Program-made: the position numbers and the translations under genes
Assembly (NCBI GenBank): GCA_901472505.1
Contig: LR590468.1
Location: 2,951,501 to 3,015,500 of the forward strand
Length of the DNA stretch: 64,000 nucleotides
Direction: 5' to 3'
Source of the DNA: Proteus vulgaris
Lineage (GTDB): Bacteria > Pseudomonadota > Gammaproteobacteria > Enterobacterales > Enterobacteriaceae
In this document: piece after piece, positions 31,321 to 40,404 of the stretch
How the letters are laid out: each line of letters begins with the position of its first letter
Numbering within the stretch: position 1 is the stretch's first letter
The notes under the pieces: generated by a model
What the model was told of the DNA's origin: nothing
Database searches by the model: none
What the model saw: only the letters and a program-made list of their open reading frames with translations

Positions 31321-31336
31321 ACGCAAACGTTTTCGT
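31321..31336 (+). promoter_or_regulatory. PurR operator of cvpA-purF
   Basis: ACGCAAACGTTTTCGT matches the PurR consensus ACGCAAACGTTTGCGT at 15 of 16 positions. It lies 57 bp before cvpA, next to a -10-like TAGAAT. The same control exists in E. coli: hypoxanthine- or guanine-bound PurR represses. Confidence 0.85.
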
Positions 31337-31392
31337 TTTCTGTTAGAATGCTTCCGTATTAATGCGGAGCATCGTTATTGGATAAAGAATTT

Positions 31393-31884
31393 ATGGTCTG
31401 GATAGATTACGCCATCATTGCCATTATTGGTTTTTCCGCATTAGTCAGCCTGATCCGTGGCTTTGTTCGTGAAGCACTGTCACTCATCACCTGGGGTTGT
31501 GGTTTTTTTGTTGCTAGTCAGTTTTATCCTTATCTTGCCGTCTATTTTACTCGGTTTGAAGATGAGCTGGTTCGTAACGGGATAGCAATAGTCACTTTGT
31601 TTATTGCGACACTGATTGTCGGTGCCGTTGTTAATTATGTGATTAGCTCTCTTGTTCAACGCACAGGGTTATCAGGTACAGATCGAGTTTTGGGGGTCTG
31701 TTTCGGAGCATTAAGAGGTGTGCTGATCGTGTCGGCATTATTGTTTGTTCTAGGGGCATTTACGCCTATGGCAGATAGCGCTGATTGGCAACGTTCTGAA
31801 CTTATTCCTCAATTCAACCATATTATTAGGTGGTTCTTTGACTACCTGCAAAATGCGTCAAGTTTCGTGTCGGAGAGAATATAA
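31393..31884 (+). CDS. cvpA: Colicin V production membrane protein CvpA
   Basis: 163-residue inner-membrane protein with four hydrophobic segments. Start at MVWIDYAIIAI, matching E. coli; an upstream in-frame TTG is less likely. Conserved SLIRGFVREALSL, TGLSGTDRVLGVCFGALRG and FNHIIRWFFDYLQ. Required for colicin V export in E. coli and linked to envelope and bile stress; molecular role unresolved. In operon with purF under PurR. Confidence 0.92.
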   Translation: MVWIDYAIIAIIGFSALVSLIRGFVREALSLITWGCGFFVASQFYPYLAVYFTRFEDELVRNGIAIVTLFIATLIVGAVVNYVISSLVQRTGLSGTDRVLGVCFGALRGVLIVSALLFVLGAFTPMADSADWQRSELIPQFNHIIRWFFDYLQNASSFVSERI

Positions 31885-31914
31885 CCTCTCCGTCTGGCTG
31901 ATGAGGATCTATTC

Positions 31915-33432
31915 ATGTGCGGTATTGTCGGTATCGCTGGAGCGAATCCAGTAAACCAATCAATTTATGATGCGTTAACGGTGTTACAACACCGAGGTCA
32001 AGATGCAGCTGGCATTGCAACGATAGACGGTAACAACGGTTTCCGTCTTCGCAAGGCTAACGGACTGGTTAAAGATGTGTTTGAAACCCGTCATATGTTG
32101 CGTTTAAAAGGTACTATCGGGATAGGGCATGTCCGTTATCCAACAGCGGGTAGTTCTAGTGCATCAGAAGCGCAACCTTTTTATGTGAATTCACCTTTTG
32201 GTATTACGTTGGCACATAATGGTAATTTAACCAATGCGCATTTATTACGTCGCCAATTATTTGAAACAGCGCGTCGCCATATCAATACCACCTCTGATTC
32301 AGAAATCCTGCTCAATGTATTGGCATATGAATTAGACCGTTTTGACCATTTCCCTCTAGAGCCTGATAATATCTTTGCTGCCGTCGCGGCAATGCATAAA
32401 AAATTACGTGGTGCTTATGCTTGTGTTGCGTTGATCATTGGTCACGGTTTATTAGCTTTTCGTGATCCTTTTGGTATTCGTCCTTTAGTGTTAGGTAAAC
32501 GTACATTAGAAGATGGTAGCCATGAATATATGGTCGCATCTGAAAGCGTTGCTCTTGATACTTTGGGTTTTGAATTTTTGCGTGATGTTGCACCAGGAGA
32601 AGCGGTTTATATCACAGAACAAGGCCAACTCTTTACCCGCCAATGTGCTGAAAATCCACAATTAATGCCATGTCTATTTGAATACGTTTATTTTGCTCGC
32701 CCAGATTCCTTTATAGATAAAATTTCGGTTTACAATGCGCGTTTGCGTATGGGGCAAAAATTAGGCGCTAAAATTGCGAAAGAGTGGGAAGATTTACAGA
32801 TTGATGTGGTGATCCCTATTCCTGAAACCTCTTGTGATATCGCATTAGAAATCGCTCATATTCTTAATAAACCGTATCGCCAAGGTTTTGTAAAAAATCG
32901 CTATGTGGGGCGTACTTTTATTATGCCCGGTCAGCAAGAACGTCGTAAATCAGTAAGACGTAAATTGAATGCAAATCGTGCAGAGTTTCGCGATAAAAAT
33001 GTTTTATTGATTGATGACTCCATTGTTCGAGGCACAACGTCAGAGCAAATCGTCGAGTTAGCAAGAGAAGCTGGTGCGAAGAAAGTTTATTTTGCTTCAG
33101 CAGCACCGGAAGTTCGCTTCCCTAATGTGTATGGTATTGACATGCCAAATGCCAATGAGCTTATTGCTCATGGACGCGAAGTGGATGAAATCCGTAAATT
33201 AATTGGTGCGGATGGCCTTATCTTCCAAGATCTCTCTGATTTAATTGCCGCCGTACAAGAAGAAAACCCTGATATTAGTCAGTTTGAATGTTCCGTGTTT
33301 GATGGTGTTTATATCACGAAAGATATTGACCAAGATTATCTAGATTATTTGGAAAATCTTCGTCGTGATGATGAACACAAGATCAGAGATCAAAATGAAA
33401 TAGAAAACTTGGAAATCTATAACGAAGGTTAG
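31915..33432 (+). CDS. purF: Amidophosphoribosyltransferase PurF
   Basis: First committed step of purine synthesis: PRPP plus glutamine to phosphoribosylamine. The N-terminal Cys2 nucleophile is exposed after Met removal (MCGIVGIAG), followed by glutaminase motifs HRGQDAAGI and LAHNGNLTN. The PRTase domain holds the PRPP loop [14 protein letters not shown]. 505 residues, as in E. coli. Intact, 30 bp after cvpA. Confidence 0.97.
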   Translation: MCGIVGIAGANPVNQSIYDALTVLQHRGQDAAGIATIDGNNGFRLRKANGLVKDVFETRHMLRLKGTIGIGHVRYPTAGSSSASEAQPFYVNSPFGITLAHNGNLTNAHLLRRQLFETARRHINTTSDSEILLNVLAYELDRFDHFPLEPDNIFAAVAAMHKKLRGAYACVALIIGHGLLAFRDPFGIRPLVLGKRTLEDGSHEYMVASESVALDTLGFEFLRDVAPGEAVYITEQGQLFTRQCAENPQLMPCLFEYVYFARPDSFIDKISVYNARLRMGQKLGAKIAKEWEDLQIDVVIPIPETSCDIALEIAHILNKPYRQGFVKNRYVGRTFIMPGQQERRKSVRRKLNANRAEFRDKNVLLIDDSIVRGTTSEQIVELAREAGAKKVYFASAAPEVRFPNVYGIDMPNANELIAHGREVDEIRKLIGADGLIFQDLSDLIAAVQEENPDISQFECSVFDGVYITKDIDQDYLDYLENLRRDDEHKIRDQNEIENLEIYNEG

Positions 33433-33458
33433 TTTTCCGGTAGAATAGTTCCCTTATA

Positions 33459-33500
33459 AAGCGTCGATGCCAGTGTGTTCTGCATCGGCGCTTGTTTTTT
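33459..33500 (+). terminator. Rho-independent terminator of cvpA-purF
   Basis: AAGCGTCGATGC/GCATCGGCGCTT arms (one G-T pair), 11-base loop, T6. Confidence 0.85.
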
Positions 33501-33551
33501 GAGGGTTTATCATCATAATGATTTATGTTGATATATATTCTGAGGATTATA

Positions 33552-34133
33552 ATGAAAAAGCTGATAGTTGGGCTAACTGGTGCCAGTGGTGCAATTTACG
33601 GTATACGCTTATTAGAAATTCTGAAATCTGTGCCGTCAGTTGAAACCCATTTAGTGATTAGCCAAGCTGCGCGCCGTACGATTTCATTAGAAACGGATTA
33701 TTCGCTAAAAGATATCCATGCGTTAGCAGATGTGATTTATGACGATCGTGATATTGGTGCGTCAATTTCTTCAGGATCATTTCGTGTTAATGGGATGGTA
33801 ATTTTACCTTGCTCAATTAAAAGTTTATCAGGCATTGTTCATAGTTATACCGATACTTTAGTCACTCGTGCTGCAGATGTTGTGCTGAAAGAAGGGCGAA
33901 AATTAGTGTTATGTGTGCGCGAAACGCCTCTGCACTTAGGCCATTTGCGCTTGATGACACAAGCGTCTGAATTAGGTGTAGTGATTATGCCACCTGTCCC
34001 AGCTTTCTATTTTCAGCCTAAAACCATTGATGATATTGTTAATCAAACGGTTAATCGTGTACTCGATCAGTTTGAGATTGATTTGCCTGATGATTTATTT
34101 CAAAGGTGGGAAGGCGATAAACCTGCTCGCTAA
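33552..34133 (+). CDS. ubiX: Flavin prenyltransferase UbiX
   Basis: Makes prenylated FMN, the cofactor of UbiD decarboxylase in ubiquinone synthesis. Rossmann-like start KKLIVGLTGASGAIYGIRLL, then SSGSFRVNGMVILPCSIKSL and RETPLHLGHLRLMTQASELG, the latter carrying conserved substrate-binding residues. Start chosen at the ATG after GAGG; an in-frame TTG upstream is rejected. 193 residues. Intact. Confidence 0.94.
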   Translation: MKKLIVGLTGASGAIYGIRLLEILKSVPSVETHLVISQAARRTISLETDYSLKDIHALADVIYDDRDIGASISSGSFRVNGMVILPCSIKSLSGIVHSYTDTLVTRAADVVLKEGRKLVLCVRETPLHLGHLRLMTQASELGVVIMPPVPAFYFQPKTIDDIVNQTVNRVLDQFEIDLPDDLFQRWEGDKPAR

Positions 34134-34143
34134 GTATACTCGT

Positions 34144-34260
34144 CATACTTCAAGTTGTAGCGTTGTTGACTGCGTTCATTCGCACTAGTCACATACTATT
34201 GTATGCTCCTAGCGACTCATTTACTTGTCGCCTAGCTACACCTTGAATTATTTAGAGTAT
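34144..34260. repeat. Palindromic intergenic repeat, copy 1
   Basis: About 117 bp that can fold on itself: the outer arms contain CTTCAAGTTGTAGC and, reversed, GCTACACCTTGAA, with a terminal ATACT/AGTAT pair. It carries GTTGACTGCGTTCATTCG and CTTGTCGCCTAGCTAC. It resembles the long palindromic elements scattered in Yersinia, Serratia and other Enterobacterales genomes (from memory). Probably a non-autonomous mobile element. Confidence 0.7.
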
Positions 34261-34267
34261 TTACACG

Positions 34268-34384
34268 CTATCCTTTAAGTTGTAGCATTGTTGACTGCGT
34301 TCATTCGTACTAGCCACATATATAGTATGCGCTTAGAGACTCATTCACTTGTCGCCTAGCTACAGCTTGAATTATTTAGAGTAT
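34268..34384. repeat. Palindromic intergenic repeat, copy 2
   Basis: Direct tandem copy of the preceding element, about 85-90 percent alike by eye, separated by 7 bp. It shares GTTGACTGCGTTCATTCG and ends with the same GAATTATTTAGAGTAT. The centre has diverged most (CATATATAGTATGCGCTTAG against CATACTATTGTATGCTCCTA). Confidence 0.7.
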
Positions 34385-34420
34385 TTATTCGGTAGAATAT
34401 TTATACCGAATTAAAAGAGA

Positions 34421-35326
34421 TTATTTTCCTGTGGTTATAATATCTTTTAATGCCTCTTCCAAATGTGGGTGACGAAATTCAAAACCAGCATTAAGTAATT
34501 TTTCAGGGATGGCTTGTTGCCCGCCTAACACTAATGTTGCACTTTCTCCCATCACTAGACGTAATACACTTTCAGGAACGGTCATTAAGGCTGGGCGATT
34601 AAAAGCTTTACCTAATAGGCGAGTAAATTCTTTATTTTGTATAGGGTTAGGCGCTGTTAAGTTAAAAGCACCTTTAGCATCTTGAGTCTTAAGCAAGAAA
34701 ATAATCGCATTGACCATATCATCAATATGGATCCACGGCATATACTGTTTCCCATTTCCTAGTTTACCGCCTAATCCGAGCTTAAAGGGTTTGCTCATTT
34801 TAGGGAGTGCGCCACCGAGTGTTGAAAGCACAATACCAGTACGCAATAAGCAAACGCGAGTTAAAGGGGTTTGTGCTTCAAGTGCGATACGTTCCCATTT
34901 GGCACAAAGTTCATGGGTAAATTCAGGGTTTGCCGGTGTTTCTTCAGTGACACGATTATCACCTTGATCACCATAAAATCCCACCGCAGAGCCAGAAATA
35001 AACACAGTAGGGGGAGAATCGCTAGCTTTAATTAACTCAACCAACTTTTGGGTTAAATCACAACGACTATCCACGAGTTTCTGTTTTTGAGAGGGAGTCC
35101 AACGGTTATCAGCAATAGGCTCTCCAGCAAGATTAATAACGGCATCAAACTCATTCAGATTTTGTTTATCACTGAGTTGGGTCCAACAGGCGATTTCATT
35201 ACAAAAATGCGAATAGACTTTTTGAGGTGAACGAGAAAGCACCGTAATATCATTATTAGATAGTGCAAGTTCGCACACTAATGCTTTGCCAATTAATCCT
35301 GTACCACCTGTAATAAGTATTTTCAT
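34421..35326 (-). CDS. yfcH: NAD-dependent epimerase/SDR-family protein YfcH
   Basis: 301-residue protein of the SDR39U1/YfcH family with the nucleotide-binding start MKILITGGTGLIGKALVCEL. VISLAGEP-type motif INLAGEPIADNRW, then FISGSAVGFYGD and the DUF1731 C-terminal domain (RPALMTVPESVLRLVMGE). Substrate unknown. The ATG chosen is 6 bases after AGGAGG; an earlier ATG abuts that site and is less likely. Intact. Confidence 0.9.
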   Translation of the reverse strand: MKILITGGTGLIGKALVCELALSNNDITVLSRSPQKVYSHFCNEIACWTQLSDKQNLNEFDAVINLAGEPIADNRWTPSQKQKLVDSRCDLTQKLVELIKASDSPPTVFISGSAVGFYGDQGDNRVTEETPANPEFTHELCAKWERIALEAQTPLTRVCLLRTGIVLSTLGGALPKMSKPFKLGLGGKLGNGKQYMPWIHIDDMVNAIIFLLKTQDAKGAFNLTAPNPIQNKEFTRLLGKAFNRPALMTVPESVLRLVMGESATLVLGGQQAIPEKLLNAGFEFRHPHLEEALKDIITTGK

Positions 35327-35389
35327 CACCATCCTCCTGATCATCTTGCCTAATAAAGAATAAATATCATCCTGATATATGAATTGCGT

Positions 35390-36008
35390 TTATTCACCAA
35401 AGAGTTTTTTCGCAGCTGGGCGTTGGGTAATGTTGTTTTGCCATTTTTCTACCGCAGGGTAATTTGCCAAATCAATGTTATGATGTTCGTGCCGACGAAC
35501 CCATGTATATGTGGCGATATCCGCGATGCTGTACTCTTTTCCACCAAGGTAAGGTGATTGTGTTAACCTTTTTTCTAATACGTCATATAAACGCTGTGTT
35601 TCTTCAGTATAACGTTTAATTGCGTATGGAACTTTTTCGGTCGCATAACGAGTAAAATGATGATTTTGTCCTAACATTGGGCCAAAACCCCCCCACTTGC
35701 CAAAACAGCCATTGCAGTTGTGTTGTTTTTTCTCTCATGTTTGTGCTCAGTAATTTGCCACTTTTTTCAGCGAGATAGATAAGAATAGCACCTGATTCAA
35801 AAATAGAAATTGGCTCACCGCCATCAGCAGGTGATTTATCAACAATAGCGGGAATTTTATTATTGGGTGAGATAGCTAAAAATTCCGGTTTAAATTGATC
35901 GCCTTTACTAATATCAATGTGATGTACCTGATAAGGTAGACCTACTTCTTCAAGGAAAAGCGTTATTTTATGGCCATTTGGGGTATCTGCATAATATAAA
36001 TCAATCAT
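35390..36008 (-). CDS. yfcG: Glutathione S-transferase-like disulfide-bond oxidoreductase YfcG, one frameshift
   Basis: Nu-class GST homologue with glutathione-dependent disulfide reductase activity in E. coli. Thioredoxin-fold N-terminus MIDLYYADTPNGHKITLFLE, SPNNKIPAIVDKSPADGGEP, FESGAILIYLAEKSG. C-terminal helical domain with LGQNHHFTRYA and YLGGKEYSIADIATYTWV. The C7 run at 35688-35694 has one base too many. With six, the protein reads WQVGGFGPMLGQNHHF as in E. coli. Start at MIDLYY after TGGAG. Confidence 0.9.
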
Positions 36009-36206
36009 TGAAAGCTCCAAAGTAAAGTAGGCACGAAATACTTAGTATATCCACAGTCTGCCTTCTAACATCATAAAAAGCAAAAAAGTGCAAGATGCAT
36101 AAAACAAGTCACGTATGATTATTGTAGTGGTGAAAAATAGTGATTTTGGTATATTCAGGATAAAAATTACGATCGTTTAGTATCGGTTAAAAAAGGTTTG
36201 TTGAGG

Positions 36207-36833
36207 ATGGAACAAGAAAAGACGGCATTGGTTGAGTGGGTTGATATTGTTGATGATAAAAATGAAGTGGTTGCACAAGCAACACGTCAACAAATGCGAG
36301 CTGAAAACCTACGACATAGAGCAACGTATATTGTTGTTCATGATGGAATGGGTAAAATTTTGGCGCAACGTAGAACAGAAACAAAAGATTTTTATCCTGG
36401 TTGGTTAGATGCCACTGCTGGGGGGGTTGTCCAACAAGGTGAAAATTTACTAGAAAGTGCGCGTCGTGAAGCAGAAGAAGAATTAGGTATTGCGGGCGTT
36501 CCTTTCGCTGAACATGGTCAATTTTATTATGATGATAAAAGTTGCCGTGTCTGGGGAAGCCTATTTAGTTGTGTTTCTCATGGGCCTTTTGCTCTGCAAG
36601 CAGAAGAAATTGAGGAAGTGTGTTGGTTAACTCCCTCTGAAATTACAGAGCGCTGTGATGAATTTACACCAGATTCATTAAAAGCACTTTCTCTTTGGTT
36701 AACGCGTAATAACAGTACACGTTTTAGAATCCCGAGAAACTGCCGACTAAGGGGTACTTTGCCCTATTTCAAAGCGATAAGCATAGTTGATAACGGTATC
36801 TTCGAATATAGCGTTATCATCTTCGTCTTTTAA
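36207..36833 (+). CDS. yfcD: Nudix hydrolase YfcD (3' end uncertain)
   Basis: Nudix-family pyrophosphatase of the IPP-isomerase-like subgroup; substrate unknown. Family sequence [40 protein letters not shown] and the Nudix box [20 protein letters not shown] followed by ELG. The open frame runs 208 codons, but homology ends near [10 protein letters not shown]. The last 35 codons lie on the complementary strand of the convergent regulator gene. A one-base shift near 36720 would end the protein at 36750 with VLESRETAD, closer to the usual length of about 180. I favour that shorter end. Confidence 0.85.
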   Translation: MEQEKTALVEWVDIVDDKNEVVAQATRQQMRAENLRHRATYIVVHDGMGKILAQRRTETKDFYPGWLDATAGGVVQQGENLLESARREAEEELGIAGVPFAEHGQFYYDDKSCRVWGSLFSCVSHGPFALQAEEIEEVCWLTPSEITERCDEFTPDSLKALSLWLTRNNSTRFRIPRNCRLRGTLPYFKAISIVDNGIFEYSVIIFVF

Positions 36834-37794
36834 GCGTTGTAAAAGGGCGATAAGCTGTTTTCCCGCCTCTTTACCTATTTTGTGATAATCAAAACGAATT
36901 GAAGTAAGAGAAGGGGATATCTGATCACTATTATCAGATCCTTCCAAACAAGCAATTGCCAGATCTTGTGGAATTTTAATTAATCGTCTTTGGCACTCAA
37001 AAATCATTCCTAATGCAATACTCTCATGACTACAAATAACAGCATCTAATTCAGGTTGGCGCAATAAAATCTCGGTTAAAGCTTGTCTACCATAAGCCAT
37101 CGAAGCGGGATCGGGCGTTGTAACGCTCTGCTCTGCATTTAAATAATGTTTGAGTAAGGCTCGAGACCAACCTGTAATTTGCTGGTGATGTAAACGCTGG
37201 CCTTGTAAAGCGCCAATATAGCCTATACAACGTTTGCCCTGAGTGACTAAAATAGTTTGTTAAATCGTATGCTGCTTGTTCATAAGAACAATCAATACTA
37301 ATGGCAGCTTGTTCATCAGATTGACTCGCGACACTAACCACCGGCACATTGGCATTACTAATATGTAAAAAGTGAGTAGGGCTGAGTTGTGAACCAAAGA
37401 CAACCAATGCCGCGGGGTTACTTTGTAATAGCATATTGATTACATCGCTGGCTTTATGCGGTTGATGTTCATAACAACCGACTAAAATTTGATAATGATG
37501 ACGATTTAATATTTGCTGTAAAGATTGCATAAAATCGGCACTGGCTTTATCTGTGAAAGACGGCAATAGTACTGCAATAATATGGCTTTGAGCCGAAGCT
37601 AAAGCACCGGCTGAGGCATTAGGAATATAGCCAAGTTCCTCTATAGCTTGATTAACCTTCTCTCTTAATTTATCAGAAACCAATTCAGGCGTTCGTAATG
37701 CACGCGAGACGGTCATTGAACCAACTCCTGCGTGTTTAGCGACATCTTGTAATGTGACGCGACCTGTATTTCGGCGCTTACGTGTTTTGATCAT
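36747..37794 (-). CDS. LacI/GalR-family transcriptional regulator, one frameshift
   Basis: About 349 residues after correction. N-terminal LacI helix-turn-helix and hinge: [20 protein letters not shown], then [17 protein letters not shown]. Periplasmic-binding-protein-like effector domain: [56 protein letters not shown] and [11 protein letters not shown]. Most like the gluconate-type GntR branch. The AAAA run at 37249-37252 has one base too many; three gives [20 protein letters not shown]. Divergent from the PTS genes, with two palindromic operators between, so it is probably their repressor. Confidence 0.87.
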
Positions 37795-37915
37795 GTGTGA
37801 TTATGCTTGCTTAGCCTATTTTATTAACCGCAGATCCTACCTGAAATCTTCCTATTATGCTGAAACAATACAGTGTCAATTGTTGGCATTTTCTGCAATT
37901 AACATTTCATTAAAA

Positions 37916-37929
37916 TGATAGCGCTATCA
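37916..37929. promoter_or_regulatory. LacI-type operator 1
   Basis: Perfect 14-bp palindrome TGATAGCGCTATCA with the central CpG-flanked core typical of LacI-family sites, in the regulator-PTS divergent region. Confidence 0.7.
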
Positions 37930-37949
37930 CAATTACGAATGATCTATCT

Positions 37950-37963
37950 AGATAGCGCTACCA
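37950..37963. promoter_or_regulatory. LacI-type operator 2
   Basis: AGATAGCGCTACCA shares the core GATAGCGCTA with operator 1, with one broken symmetric position. Centre-to-centre distance is 34 bp, about three helical turns, which would suit cooperative or looped binding. Confidence 0.65.
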
Positions 37964-38021
37964 TTAATGATTACTATCCTTAATAACGAAGCTCAAAGAG
38001 AGTCTTATTGAGGTTACAAAG

Positions 38022-38465
38022 ATGCTTAAAACGTTATTAACGCCCGATGTGGTGCAAGTGGTTCCAAGCGTTAGCGATTGGAAAGATGCAGTCAAAGTGG
38101 CATGTCAGCCATTAATTGATAAAGGGTGCATTGAACCTCGTTACATCGATGCGATTTATAAGTCACATGAAAAAATAGGGCCATATTATGTCTTAGGCCC
38201 AGGTATTGCGATGCCTCATGCTCGTCCTGAAGATGGTGTTAATCAACTTTCTCTTGCATTAACGATTGTTGAGCAAGGTGTGGAGTTTGGAGCCGATGAA
38301 AATGATCCTGTGAAATTACTGATTGTTTTGGCCGCAACAGATAACGATAGCCATATTAATGCCATTATGAAATTAGCTGAACTTTTTGATAACGATAAAG
38401 ATATTCAAATGCTATTTAATGCGAAAAGCAAAGCGGATGTATTCGCCGTTATCAACAACTATTAA
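38022..38465 (+). CDS. PTS EIIA component, fructose/mannitol-ascorbate type
   Basis: 147-residue cytosolic phosphocarrier. The phospho-accepting histidine is H66 in LGPGIAMPHARPEDGV. It resembles UlaC/SgcA in length and in the EPRYIDAIYKSHEKIGPYYV segment. It receives phosphate from HPr and passes it to the EIIB encoded 30 bp later. First gene of a three-gene operon behind two LacI-type operators. Confidence 0.9.
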   Translation: MLKTLLTPDVVQVVPSVSDWKDAVKVACQPLIDKGCIEPRYIDAIYKSHEKIGPYYVLGPGIAMPHARPEDGVNQLSLALTIVEQGVEFGADENDPVKLLIVLAATDNDSHINAIMKLAELFDNDKDIQMLFNAKSKADVFAVINNY

Positions 38466-38495
38466 TGACAATTTAACATTACCAAGGGGAATACC

Positions 38496-38783
38496 ATGAA
38501 AATTACAGTTGTGTGTGGAAATGGTTTAGGCAGTAGCTTAATGATGGAAATGAGTATCAAAAGTATTTTAAAAGATCTCGCTGTCAATGCAGACGTGGAT
38601 CACGTTGATTTGGGTTCGGCAAAAGGTACGCCAAGTGATATCTATGTCGGGACTCGTGATATTGCAGAACAACTGAATTCACAAGCCGTAAATGGAAAAG
38701 TGGTTTCATTGGATAATATGATTGATAAAGTCGCGATGAAAGAAAAACTTTCTGTCGCATTACGTGAATTAGGCGCGTTATAA
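38496..38783 (+). CDS. PTS EIIB component, lactose/ascorbate type
   Basis: 95 residues. Phospho-cysteine C7 in ITVVCGNGLGSSLMMEMSIK, the P-loop-like signature of UlaB-type EIIB proteins. AAGGGG precedes the ATG. Phosphorylates the sugar while it is transported by the EIIC encoded next. Confidence 0.9.
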   Translation: MKITVVCGNGLGSSLMMEMSIKSILKDLAVNADVDHVDLGSAKGTPSDIYVGTRDIAEQLNSQAVNGKVVSLDNMIDKVAMKEKLSVALRELGAL

Positions 38784-38793
38784 GGAGCCTATC

Positions 38794-40050
38794 ATGGACT
38801 TTTTCCGCTTTCTAATGAGTGATGTGCTTTCAGAGCCTGCTATTTTAGTGGGTTTGATCGCATTGATTGGTTTAATCGCCCAGAAAAAACCTGTAACAGA
38901 ATGTATTAAAGGCACGGTAAAAACCATTATGGGTTTTGTGATTTTAGGTGCTGGTGCAGGTCTTGTTATTAACTCACTGGGTGATTTCTCAACGATTTTC
39001 CAACATGCATTTGGCATTCAAGGTGTTGTGCCTAATAACGAGGCAATTGTCTCTATTGCACAAAAAAGCTTTGGTAAAGAGATGGCTCTGATTATGTTCT
39101 TTGCCATGTTGATTAATATCTTAATTGCTCGCTTAACGCCGTGGAAATTTATTTTCTTAACGGGTCATCATACATTGTTTATGTCAATGATGGTGGCAGT
39201 TATTCTGGCAACAGCAGGCTTAGAAGGTGCTGTATTAGTAGCGGTAGGTTCATTAGTTGTTGGGGTTTCAATGGTATTTTTTCCAGCCATTGCACATCCT
39301 TATATGAAAAAAATTACCGGTTCTGATGATGTGGCATTAGGGCATTTCTCAACGATTTCTTATGTCGTTGCGGGCTTTATCGGCAGTAAATTTGGTAATA
39401 AAGAGCATTCAACTGAAGAGATGAATGTGCCTAAAAGTTTACTCTTTTTACGTGATACACCCGTTGCTATAGCTTTCACTATGGGCATTATCTTTATCAT
39501 TACCTGTTTATTTGCGGGCGATACCTTTGTTCGTGAAGTCAGTGGTGGTAAAAACTGGTTTATGTTTTCATTAATGCAATCCATTACTTTTGCCGCTGGT
39601 GTTTATATTATCCTGCAAGGTGTGCGTATGGTTATTGCTGAGATTGTTCCTGCCTTTAAAGGTATTTCAGATAAGTTAGTGCCTAATGCCAAACCTGCTT
39701 TAGACTGCCCAGTTGTATTTCCTTATGCACCCAATGCGGTATTAGTTGGCTTTTTAAGTAGTTTTGCTGCGGGTGTTATTGGCATGTTCATTCTGTATGC
39801 TTTAGATTGGACAGTAATAATTCCTGGTGTGGTTCCTCACTTCTTCGTGGGTGCAACAGCAGGGGTATTTGGTAATGCAACCGGTGGACGTCGTGGTGCG
39901 ATTTTTGGGGCATTCGTTCAAGGTTTATTAATTACTTTCTTGCCTGTATTCCTATTACCAGTACTTGGAGATATCGGTATTGCTAACACCACATTTAGTG
40001 ATGCAGACTTCGGTGTTATCGGTATTCTATTAGGTATTATTGTTCGTTGA
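38794..40050 (+). CDS. PTS EIIC permease, UlaA/SgaT family
   Basis: 418-residue membrane permease with about ten hydrophobic segments. Family features: KPVTECIKGTVKTIMGFVIL near the N-terminus, FLTGHHTLFMSMMVAVILAT, and VGATAGVFGNATGGRRGAIF near the C-terminus. UlaA transports ascorbate, but this protein is shorter than UlaA and no ula-type decarboxylase, epimerase or lactonase is encoded nearby, so the substrate is open. AAGGAG site, 10 bp after the EIIB gene. Operon ends with a strong terminator. Confidence 0.88.
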   Translation: MDFFRFLMSDVLSEPAILVGLIALIGLIAQKKPVTECIKGTVKTIMGFVILGAGAGLVINSLGDFSTIFQHAFGIQGVVPNNEAIVSIAQKSFGKEMALIMFFAMLINILIARLTPWKFIFLTGHHTLFMSMMVAVILATAGLEGAVLVAVGSLVVGVSMVFFPAIAHPYMKKITGSDDVALGHFSTISYVVAGFIGSKFGNKEHSTEEMNVPKSLLFLRDTPVAIAFTMGIIFIITCLFAGDTFVREVSGGKNWFMFSLMQSITFAAGVYIILQGVRMVIAEIVPAFKGISDKLVPNAKPALDCPVVFPYAPNAVLVGFLSSFAAGVIGMFILYALDWTVIIPGVVPHFFVGATAGVFGNATGGRRGAIFGAFVQGLLITFLPVFLLPVLGDIGIANTTFSDADFGVIGILLGIIVR

Positions 40051-40075
40051 TAATATTTGTTTATTGAATATTAAT

Positions 40076-40111
40076 AGATGCCCGACTTTCTAATCAGTCG
40101 GGCATTTTTTT
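40076..40111 (+). terminator. Rho-independent terminator of the PTS operon
   Basis: ATGCCCGACT/AGTCGGGCAT 10-bp stem, 8-base loop, T7. Confidence 0.9.
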
Positions 40112-40404
40112 GGTTAGAAATAATGTACTTAAATGTCTTTATATATTCAATATATTATGATTAAAGTGTTTCCAGTATGCACGGGGATAGACTGGCGTTT
40201 CCTACTGGGATCACACCTATAATTTTCTTTCCCTTTTCTATTCATCTTCGTCATTGAGCTGATACATATATCATTTTGAATTAATATGTTTATTTTATGA
40301 ATAATAATGCTATTATCCTGAGTGAATATTCACGATGTGTATATTTTCGTACCTAATTAATTATAAAAATAGGTTTAACATCATAATCACTAAGGAAAAA
40401 GAAG
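40112..40404. other. Intergenic region before the racemase gene
   Basis: No gene. Holds an imperfect inverted repeat at 40166-40217 (separate entry) and a perfect 12-bp palindrome GTGAATATTCAC (40322-40333) that may be an operator of the racemase gene. Confidence 0.45.
40166..40217. repeat. Imperfect 52-bp inverted repeat of unknown role
   Basis: Outer arms GTGT..CCAGTA and TACTGG..ACAC, with an inner CCAGT/ACTGG pair. Less AT-rich than its surroundings. It could be a structured RNA leader or a remnant element. Confidence 0.35.

Noticed and set aside
40166..40195. Possible solitary type I-E CRISPR repeat (GTGTTTCC...GGGGATAG)
   Set aside because: The stem pairing of such repeats is lost, no second copy lies one repeat-spacer unit away, and no cas genes are present; the inverted-repeat reading explains more of the sequence.
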